From DATKLX01 sp035542155 (GTDB taxonomy: Bacteria > Chloroflexota > Anaerolineae > Anaerolineales > Anaerolineaceae), in NCBI GenBank assembly GCA_035542155.1, contig DATKLX010000201.1:1-22782 (forward strand): 22,782 nucleotides of DNA, written 5' to 3'. Under the pieces are notes generated by a model that was given only the letters and a program-made list of their open reading frames with translations, searched no databases and was not told where the DNA came from. Both the position numbers and the translations under genes were made by a program. Positions 13,739-19,645 of the stretch are shown here, one piece after another; position 1 is the first letter of the stretch; each line of letters opens with the position of its first letter.

Positions 13739-14968
13739 ATGGATAAAATAATCCTTGTTCTGAAAAATGAATTTATTACCACAGTCACCCGCCGATCATT
13801 CTTAATCACCCTGTTTCTGGTGCCGGTCGTAGGGTTGGTGGTGAGTATTGTGATCTCTATGCTGGGAAACAGCACAGGGCAGGTCGTATCGCGGGTTTTC
13901 GGCGCCCCGCCCAAAAACGTGGTCGAGGGCTACGTTGACGAGAGCAGGATCATCCACGCTTTCCCGGATAAGATTCAACCCGGCCGTTTTGTTGCCTACC
14001 CGAACCAGGAAGAGGGGCGCCAGGCGCTTCAACAGGGAAAGATAGAAGCCCTGTATGTGGTTCCGCAGAGCTATCTCCAGGATGGAAAAATCTATTCTAT
14101 CCGGCCAGATTTCAACCCGCTGTCTGGATTCGATCAGGCGGATGCGTTCTCCTCGTTAATCCAATATAATCTCCTCCGCGAGGACCCACAGCTAACCCGG
14201 CTGGTGAGCAACCCGATCGACGTTCAAAAAATCAGCCTGTCGCCCGAACCGCAGCGCGAGCAGGACAACATGCTCACCTTCTTTCTCCCGTACGCGGTGA
14301 CGATGATCTTTTATGTCGTCATCCTGACCGCCTCCGGCCTGATGCTCAACAGCCTGACCACCGAAAAACAAAGCCGGGTGATGGAAATCCTGATGATTTC
14401 GATGACCCCCACACAGATGCTGACAGGGAAGATCATCGCCCTCGGCCTGGTGGGCTTGCTGCAAACCATGGTCTGGTCTGGCGCGGGCTTTTTATTCCTG
14501 CGTTTCACCGGGGAAGCGCTGCAACTGCCAGGGGCCTTTCAACTGCCGGCCTCCATCCTGGCCTGGGGGGCATTGTTTTTCCTGCTTGGCTACGCGGTCT
14601 ACGCCAGCCTGATGGCTGGAGTGGGCGCGCTGGTACCCAACCTGCGCGAGGCCTCCCAGGCGACGACGATCATGGTCATCCCCCTGATTATTCCGCTGAT
14701 CTTGATCAGTTCTCTCATCAACGATCCGAACAGCACGCTGGCTTTCGTGCTAAGCCTCTTCCCGCTGACCTCTCCGGTGACCATGATGACCCGCCTTGCG
14801 GCTGGCTCGATCCCCACCTGGCAACCGGTCCTCGCGGCAGTCATTCTGGCCCTCACCGCAGTGATCATCTTGCGCGCCGTCTCGGGGATGTTCCGTGCGC
14901 AGCACCTGCTCTCCGGACAGGAATTCAAACTAAAAGTGTTCCTCCAGGCATTGGCGGGAAGAGCATAA
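13739..14968 (+). CDS. ABC-2 type permease (NatB-like), second of two
   Basis: This 409-residue paralogue of the preceding permease has the same plan: helix 1 at about 21-42, an external domain with GYVDESR (64-70) and ALYVVPQSYLQ (104-114), then a helix at about 179-200. The coupling segment TEKQSRVMEILMISMTPTQM (208-227) and a C-terminal helical bundle follow. It starts 16 bases after the first permease with GGAG three bases before the ATG. Two permeases plus one ATPase fit a heterodimeric exporter. No terminator is visible before the VanZ-like gene. Confidence 0.92.
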   Translation: MDKIILVLKNEFITTVTRRSFLITLFLVPVVGLVVSIVISMLGNSTGQVVSRVFGAPPKNVVEGYVDESRIIHAFPDKIQPGRFVAYPNQEEGRQALQQGKIEALYVVPQSYLQDGKIYSIRPDFNPLSGFDQADAFSSLIQYNLLREDPQLTRLVSNPIDVQKISLSPEPQREQDNMLTFFLPYAVTMIFYVVILTASGLMLNSLTTEKQSRVMEILMISMTPTQMLTGKIIALGLVGLLQTMVWSGAGFLFLRFTGEALQLPGAFQLPASILAWGALFFLLGYAVYASLMAGVGALVPNLREASQATTIMVIPLIIPLILISSLINDPNSTLAFVLSLFPLTSPVTMMTRLAAGSIPTWQPVLAAVILALTAVIILRAVSGMFRAQHLLSGQEFKLKVFLQALAGRA

Positions 14969-14974
14969 AATTGC

Positions 14975-15003
14975 TTCATTGGGATTTCCATCAGTTGTAT
15001 AAT
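14975..15003 (+). promoter_or_regulatory. Promoter of the VanZ-like gene, probably leaderless
   Basis: TTCATT (14975-14980), 17 bases, then consensus TATAAT (14998-15003). Only eight bases separate the -10 box from the ATG at 15012, and no Shine-Dalgarno is present. Confidence 0.6.
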
Positions 15004-15011
15004 CAGGTTTG

Positions 15012-15437
15012 ATGAAATCCAAAGTATTTCTTTACGTCTGGGTATTCGCGATCATTTTTCCGTTAGCCTGGTTCTATAAGACCTTTGCTCCAGAGAACCA
15101 GGTTTTTCAACTTGTTTTCGAGCTGGATTGGACCCATATTGTCGCCCACTTTCTCCTTTTCGTTGGCCTGTCAGTATTGAGCGAATTTGCTTTATCGGAT
15201 CGCAACGCAAACAAGCGCGTGGGCCTTTCCGCGCTGCGTCTGCTGGCTCTGGTTCTGGTGGTTGCAACCCTTCAGGAAGGGCTCCAGCACCTGACCCACT
15301 CCACGGAGCCCGGAATTCTGCCCAGCCTGTTCGACCTGGGGGTTGATCTTGCCAGTTCTGCGCTTGGCTTTGTCGTGATTAAGCGTATTCGCTTAGGAAA
15401 TTGGAACTTTCTCAAGCCTGCATTCGTCAAAGGGTAG
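15012..15437 (+). CDS. VanZ-like membrane protein
   Basis: This small protein of 141 residues has four hydrophobic segments (about 5-21, 40-57, 74-90 and 103-125). The segment DWTHIVAHFLLFVGLSVL matches the D-K-x-x-H-F pattern of the VanZ-like family. A later segment, LQEGLQH followed by SLFDLGVDLASSALG, matches the E-x-x-Q and D-x-x-x-N/S-x-x-G helices. The role of chromosomal VanZ-like proteins is mostly unknown; the founding member gives low-level teicoplanin resistance. A TTG three bases earlier is a possible alternative start, but the ATG lies where a leaderless message would begin. The family call is by motif recognition only. Confidence 0.75.
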   Translation: MKSKVFLYVWVFAIIFPLAWFYKTFAPENQVFQLVFELDWTHIVAHFLLFVGLSVLSEFALSDRNANKRVGLSALRLLALVLVVATLQEGLQHLTHSTEPGILPSLFDLGVDLASSALGFVVIKRIRLGNWNFLKPAFVKG

Positions 15438-15485
15438 TGCTGGTATTTATGCATTTTTGTACAACTGCATATGAGGAGGATATCT

Positions 15486-16622
15486 ATGCGCAAGCCCTTC
15501 ATTCTGTTCTTGTTGAGCATCGCCGTGCTTCTCGGTTCGTGCAACCTGCCGCGCCAGGATCAGCCTACTGAAACCCCCGGCGGTTCAGGTCTGGTGCAAA
15601 CCTACGCCGCCCAGACCCTCGAGGCATTAGGCACCCAATTGGCGGCAAGCACGCCAACGCAATCCGCCCCAGCCACGGAAGCCCTTCCCACTCAGGCGCC
15701 CAATCCGCCCACCGCAACTGCGACCGTCCCCAGGCCAACCCCCACCACCACCCTCACCCCCACGGTCGAGATCCCCTGTGACCGGGCCGGGAAAGTCGTC
15801 GATGTCAACGTTCCCGATGGGACCACCATCGCCCCCGGCGCGAATTTTACCAAGACCTGGGAAATCCAGAATGTGGGATCCTGCACCTGGAATTCCAGCT
15901 ACTCCCTGGTCTTCGCGAACCAGGGGAACGCGATGAGCGGACCGGCATCCAAGCAACTGACCAGCGGCACCGTCGCCCCCAACCAGAAGGTCCAGGTCTC
16001 AGTGGACCTGAAAGCCCCGACCACCCCCGGGACTTACCGCGGTTATTGGAAGCTGCGCAACGGCGCTAGCGTGGTCTTTGGGACCGGCCCGACCGACGCG
16101 GCTTTCTGGGTGGAGATCAAAGTGGTTGCTTCTTCGTACAACTTCGTCAACAATTATTGCAGCGCTACCTGGACAAGCAATACCACCAGCAGCACCCTGG
16201 CCTGCAACGGAAATTCTGCGGACACCAACGGCTTTGTGATCAAGCTGGACAATCCAAAATTTGGCACACGCAATGAAGACGAGCCCACTCTTTGGATGAA
16301 CCCACCTGCGGCGGATAACAGTGAAATCCGGGGGACCTACCCGGCGGTCAATGTTTCCCAAGGCAACCGCTTCAAAGCCATCATCGGCTGCCAGGCCGGG
16401 GCAACCAACTGCAACGTGAAATTCAAAGTGAATTACAAAGCGGATGGCGGATCCGAACAAAATCTGGGAGAATGGTCTGCCGACATCAACACCTTCAACA
16501 AGCTCAACGTCGATCTCAGCTCGCTGGCCGGAAAATCGGTCCAGTTCATCCTCATCGTCCAGTCCAATGGGCCTTCCAATCAGGACCAGGGATTGTGGGA
16601 GCAGCCCAGAATTTCCAGCTAA
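15486..16622 (+). CDS. Lipoprotein with NBR1-type Ig-like domain and C-terminal beta domain
   Basis: This 378-residue secreted lipoprotein has lipobox LGSC with Cys19. Next come a short helix (LVQTYAAQTLEALGTQLAA, about 36-54) and a Pro/Thr linker (about 55-95). The Ig-like domain at about 98-213 has the recognisable TKTWEIQNVGSCTW core and PGTYRGYWKLRNG. The rest (about 217-378) is a second, probably beta-sandwich domain rich in Asn, Thr and Trp, with Cys residues at 225, 240, 302 and 309. The start at 15486 is chosen because GAGGAGG sits in front of it; the ATG at 15471 overlaps that ribosome site. NBR1-like domains occur in bacterial surface proteins without a settled role. Substrate or partner is unknown. 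Confidence 0.85.
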   Translation: MRKPFILFLLSIAVLLGSCNLPRQDQPTETPGGSGLVQTYAAQTLEALGTQLAASTPTQSAPATEALPTQAPNPPTATATVPRPTPTTTLTPTVEIPCDRAGKVVDVNVPDGTTIAPGANFTKTWEIQNVGSCTWNSSYSLVFANQGNAMSGPASKQLTSGTVAPNQKVQVSVDLKAPTTPGTYRGYWKLRNGASVVFGTGPTDAAFWVEIKVVASSYNFVNNYCSATWTSNTTSSTLACNGNSADTNGFVIKLDNPKFGTRNEDEPTLWMNPPAADNSEIRGTYPAVNVSQGNRFKAIIGCQAGATNCNVKFKVNYKADGGSEQNLGEWSADINTFNKLNVDLSSLAGKSVQFILIVQSNGPSNQDQGLWEQPRISS

Positions 16623-16628
16623 TTACCC

Positions 16629-16657
16629 TTGACAATTCCTCAGCCCGGTTTGAAAAT
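16629..16657 (+). promoter_or_regulatory. Promoter of the second NBR1-type lipoprotein
   Basis: A consensus TTGACA (16629-16634) stands 17 bases before GAAAAT (16652-16657), directly after the preceding stop codon. The -10 box is weak. The expected start is near 16664. Confidence 0.5.
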
Positions 16658-16664
16658 AGTGACC

Positions 16665-16684
16665 TGGCCTGCGAAAGCAGGCCA
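16665..16684 (+). promoter_or_regulatory. GNRA-capped hairpin at the predicted +1
   Basis: TGGCCTGC-GAAA-GCAGGCCA forms a perfect 8-bp stem with a GAAA tetraloop. It starts about where transcription from the upstream promoter should begin. It could alternatively end the transcript of the preceding lipoprotein gene, but no T-run follows. Confidence 0.6.
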
Positions 16685-16717
16685 AGTTCAAGTGTTTCTC
16701 ATGGAGGATGTACCATC

Positions 16718-17446
16718 ATGATTCCTTTCGCAAAAATCGCCAGGCCAGGCCTCCTGGCTGGGGCATTGTTCCTCGGCGCCTGCTCTACACCTACTGCAGC
16801 GCCCTCCCCGACCCTGGATCCAGGCACGCAGCTCACCGCGATCGCCTCTACCGTCCAGGCAGAGCTGACCCAGAGGGTAGCCCTGACCCCTTCGGCCACC
16901 TTCACGCAGGAGCCCACCAACACGGAGGTTCCGCCCACCGCGGCAGTTCCCACTCTTCCCGCGGTGACCGACACCCCCGCGGCGGTCATCATCCTGACGG
17001 CGACCCGTCCCGCGGTGGCCGATAAAGGGCTATACCTGGGTCAGACCGTCGCCGACAATTCCAAGATGGATCCAGGCAAATCTTTCACCATGACCTGGAA
17101 GATGAAGAATGTGGGCACCACAACCTGGTCCACCAAATACCAGCTCCGTTTCTTTGCCGGAAACACCCTGGGTGCTAAGAATGCGGTAGCCTTCCCCAAG
17201 GAAGTCACGCCCGGGGATACGGTGGAATTGAGCGTGAACATGAAGGCTCCCAGCGACCCGGGCAACTATCACAGCGTCTGGGTGCTGACCAATGCGGATG
17301 GGGCCAATTTCTTCCCGGTCACCCTGGATATCATCATCGGCAACCCACCGACGGCGACCAAAACCTCCGTCCCGGCGACGGCAGCTCCCACAGCAACGAC
17401 CGGTCCTACGGCGACCACCGCTCCAACAGTAACGCCGACCCCATGA
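16718..17446 (+). CDS. Lipoprotein with NBR1-type Ig-like domain (short paralogue)
   Basis: This 242-residue protein is the shorter partner of the preceding gene. It has lipobox LGAC with Cys22 and a helix resembling the neighbour's (TQLTAIASTVQAELTQRVA, about 37-55). A Pro/Thr linker leads to one Ig-like domain (about 104-207) with TMTWKMKNVGTTTWSTKYQL and PGNYHSVWVLTNADG. Unlike the neighbour it has no second beta domain but ends in a low-complexity Ala/Pro/Thr tail (about 208-242). The start is set by GGAGG at 16703-16707. It is probably attached to the cell surface by its lipid anchor; partners are unknown. queG begins 20 bases after its stop codon. Confidence 0.85.
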   Translation: MIPFAKIARPGLLAGALFLGACSTPTAAPSPTLDPGTQLTAIASTVQAELTQRVALTPSATFTQEPTNTEVPPTAAVPTLPAVTDTPAAVIILTATRPAVADKGLYLGQTVADNSKMDPGKSFTMTWKMKNVGTTTWSTKYQLRFFAGNTLGAKNAVAFPKEVTPGDTVELSVNMKAPSDPGNYHSVWVLTNADGANFFPVTLDIIIGNPPTATKTSVPATAAPTATTGPTATTAPTVTPTP

Positions 17447-17465
17447 GCCAGGATCTCTACTGCGC

Positions 17466-18623
17466 GTGATCAGCCCCGCCCGATTGAAGCAAACCATCCA
17501 GGCCGAGGCAGCCCGCCTCGGCTTTTCACTCGCCGGGGTGACGCATGCCGGACCACCGGAGCATTTCCCTGACTTCGGACGCTGGCTGGAACAGGGCCGC
17601 CGCGCCGGCATGGCATACCTGTCCACCCCTCGCTCCCTGGAGCGTCGCGCCGATCCGACCCGATTGCTCCCAGAAGCGAAGTCTATCCTTTCCCTGGCAA
17701 TCCCCTATGCTGCTCCCCGCGAAACCAATCCAACGATCAAGAGCGGCACGGATTTCGGTAGGGTGGCAGCCTACGCCTGGGGTGACGATTACCACGACGT
17801 TCTCCTCCCTCGTCTGGAGCAGCTTATCGAGACGGTCGAAAAAGAATCCGATACCCGGGTGGTTCACCGCGCTTACACGGATACCGGTGCGATCCTGGAA
17901 CGCGACCTGGCACAGCGAGCCGGACTGGGCTGGATCGGGAAAAACACCTGCCTGATCCATCCCCACCATGGATCCTACTTCTTGCTCTCCGAAATCCTGG
18001 TAGACGCCGAACTGGAGCCGGACCCGCCCTTCCGCAGCGATCGCTGCGGGACCTGCACCCGCTGTATCGACGCCTGCCCAACCGGCTGTATCGAGGAAGA
18101 CCGGACGATCGATGCCGGGCGCTGCATCTCCTATCTGACCATCGAAAACAAGGGAGAAATCCCCGCAGAGCTGAGACCCCAGATGGGCAATTGGGTGTTT
18201 GGCTGCGACATCTGCCAGGAAGTCTGCCCCTGGAACGTGCGCTTTGCCAAAGGGCAGCAGCCCGGCCCTGGGCTGGCTACTCGCCCGGGGATCCCGGACC
18301 CGCTGCTGAGCGGGGAGCTAAGCCTGAGCCCGGGGGGGTTTAAAACAAAGTTCCAGGGCAGCCCGGTGCTCCGCGCAAAACGGCGCGGTTATCTGCGCAA
18401 CATTGCAGTCGCCCTGGGCAATACGCAGAACCCGGCCCACATCCCAACTCTGATCGAGGCGCTGGAAGATGAGGCCGAGGGGCTCGTCCGCGCTCACGCT
18501 GCCTGGGCGCTGGGCAGGTTCCAGGATCGCAGAGCGCGGCAGGCGTTGGAAAAGGCGCTGCGAAGCGAGCCGGACGAAGGCGCGCGCAAGGAAATTCGTT
18601 TGGCTTTGATGCCCGCGAAATGA
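17466..18623 (+). CDS. queG: Epoxyqueuosine reductase QueG
   Basis: QueG reduces epoxyqueuosine in tRNA to queuosine with cobalamin and two [4Fe-4S] clusters, the last step of queuosine synthesis. In this 385-residue protein the cluster ligands are clear: CGTCTRCIDACPTGC (194-208) and Cys220 with CDICQEVCPWN (247-257). YTDTGAILERDLA (137-149) holds the conserved catalytic Asp139, and GLGWIGKNTCL (153-163) precedes the ferredoxin-like part. The C-terminal region (about 315-385) shows HEAT-like helical repeats such as IPTLIEALEDEAEGLVRAHA, as in known QueG structures. The start is GTG; no ATG in frame lies nearby upstream. It follows the lipoprotein gene by 19 bases and may share its transcript. 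No other queuosine genes are in the window. Confidence 0.95.
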   Translation: MISPARLKQTIQAEAARLGFSLAGVTHAGPPEHFPDFGRWLEQGRRAGMAYLSTPRSLERRADPTRLLPEAKSILSLAIPYAAPRETNPTIKSGTDFGRVAAYAWGDDYHDVLLPRLEQLIETVEKESDTRVVHRAYTDTGAILERDLAQRAGLGWIGKNTCLIHPHHGSYFLLSEILVDAELEPDPPFRSDRCGTCTRCIDACPTGCIEEDRTIDAGRCISYLTIENKGEIPAELRPQMGNWVFGCDICQEVCPWNVRFAKGQQPGPGLATRPGIPDPLLSGELSLSPGGFKTKFQGSPVLRAKRRGYLRNIAVALGNTQNPAHIPTLIEALEDEAEGLVRAHAAWALGRFQDRRARQALEKALRSEPDEGARKEIRLALMPAK

Positions 18624-18633
18624 ACCGGAAAAA

Positions 18634-18663
18634 GACCCTGAAGGTTCCGAAACCTTCAGGGTC
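18634..18663. terminator. Hairpin between convergent queG and LysM genes
   Basis: GACCCTGAAGGTT and AACCTTCAGGGTC form a 13-bp stem with a CCGA loop. On the minus strand it is followed by TTTTTCC, so it is a good intrinsic terminator for the LysM gene. On the plus strand the T-tract is weak. The sequence is related to the palindrome at 11440-11470. Confidence 0.85.
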
Positions 18664-18695
18664 TGGTCTTTGGCAGGCAGGCCAGGGATATTCGG

Positions 18696-19427
18696 TTACT
18701 TTGTCGCCGTGGCAGTGGGAGCTCTGGTCCCCAGGGCAACCGGGGCGGTCGTGCTGGTCGCTCGGCGGGTCGCGGTCGCGGTAACGATGTTTGGTCGGAT
18801 CTTCAACTGAACGCCTACCTGGATCTTGTTCAGGTCCTTGATCGTTGGATTGCGCTGCTTGATATCGTCGATGGTGGTATTGAACTCAGTTGCAATCGAT
18901 TGCAGTGTATCGCCGGTCTCCACGGTGTAGACAATCTCACCTCGGAAGTCGGTGGGAATTGGGGTTCGGGAAGGCAGTTGCTGGTTCGCGGTCGGGACCC
19001 AAATTTTTTCCCCAACCTTGATCGGACACTGTCCGGGGGGGAAGTTGTTGATCGCCAGCAGGACTTCCAGGCTCACTTTGGCGGTGTTTGCGATCCCCCA
19101 ACAGGTATCCCCTTCTTTGACAGTGTATTGCGTCGGCCCAGCGGGTGTGAGCGTTACTGTCACGGTGGGGGTATGTGTGGAAGTTGCGGTTAAGGTTACC
19201 GTTGCTGTCGGGGGGACGCTGGTCGGGGTGTTGGTGATTGTTTCGGTCGGTGTTGGGGAAGCCAAAAATCCGATCCCTGGACGGTTGTTTCCCGTCAACC
19301 AGACGGCAAGGATGAGAATACCCACGATCACCAAGACCACCGCCAGTCCGCCGATGAGAAATGGTCCCATCTGCTGGCGCTTTCGATAGGATTGGATGAT
19401 GTTTTGAGCTGAGTTTTTCTGACTCAT
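18696..19427 (-). CDS. Membrane-anchored protein with two LysM domains
   Basis: This 243-residue protein has a cytoplasmic basic N-terminus and one membrane helix (about 22-44). A Thr/Pro/Val linker (about 58-98) is followed by two LysM units, YTVKEGDTCWGIANTAKVSL... (101-145) and YTVETGDTLQSIATEFNTTI... (167-211), and an Ala/Thr tail. LysM domains bind N-acetylglucosamine-containing glycans such as peptidoglycan. The first unit has Cys109 and Cys134, which might form a disulfide. No catalytic domain is present, so it probably has a wall-binding or structural role. The ATG at 19427 is chosen because AGGA lies eight bases upstream; an upstream in-frame ATG at 19475 would add 16 unconserved-looking residues and lacks a ribosome site. 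Confidence 0.87.
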   Translation of the reverse strand: MSQKNSAQNIIQSYRKRQQMGPFLIGGLAVVLVIVGILILAVWLTGNNRPGIGFLASPTPTETITNTPTSVPPTATVTLTATSTHTPTVTVTLTPAGPTQYTVKEGDTCWGIANTAKVSLEVLLAINNFPPGQCPIKVGEKIWVPTANQQLPSRTPIPTDFRGEIVYTVETGDTLQSIATEFNTTIDDIKQRNPTIKDLNKIQVGVQLKIRPNIVTATATRRATSTTAPVALGTRAPTATATK

Positions 19428-19500
19428 AGGGGTTTCCTGTTCTTGTTTTGCGGTATAGGATCCAGTTTCAAGCACTCGAAAACCGGCCAGATCGCCACCG

Positions 19501-19513
19501 GTAGATCATCTAC
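19501..19513. repeat. 13-bp inverted repeat in the LysM leader
   Basis: GTAGAT-C-ATCTAC is a perfect inverted repeat with a one-base centre. It lies about 20-30 bases downstream of the predicted LysM start site, a plausible operator position. No cognate regulator is apparent. Confidence 0.35.
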
Positions 19514-19537
19514 AATGCTCGGCAGGGGATTAGCAAT

Positions 19538-19566
19538 ATACTACCTGAAGATTGGTGATTGCGCAA
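19538..19566 (-). promoter_or_regulatory. Candidate promoter of the LysM gene
   Basis: On the minus strand, TTGCGC (19566-19561) is followed after 17 bases by TAGTAT (19543-19538). It lies in the gap between uvrA and the LysM gene and would give a leader of about 100 bases. The boxes are moderate matches. Confidence 0.45.
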
Positions 19567-19645
19567 GTCTGGTATGATCCCCGCCGTATGCGGGCGCAGG
19601 CAGAGTACGATCTTCCCTTTAGACGTCCATGCTGGAAAAAAGTTC

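Noticed and set aside
16472..16717. Upstream extension of the second NBR1-type lipoprotein into the preceding gene
   Set aside because: The extension is out of frame with the upstream gene it overlaps and would bury the signal peptide; GGAGG fixes the start at 16718.
19580..19600. CCCGC-GCGGG stem as a uvrA terminator
   Set aside because: The stem is only five base pairs with no T-tract on the minus strand.
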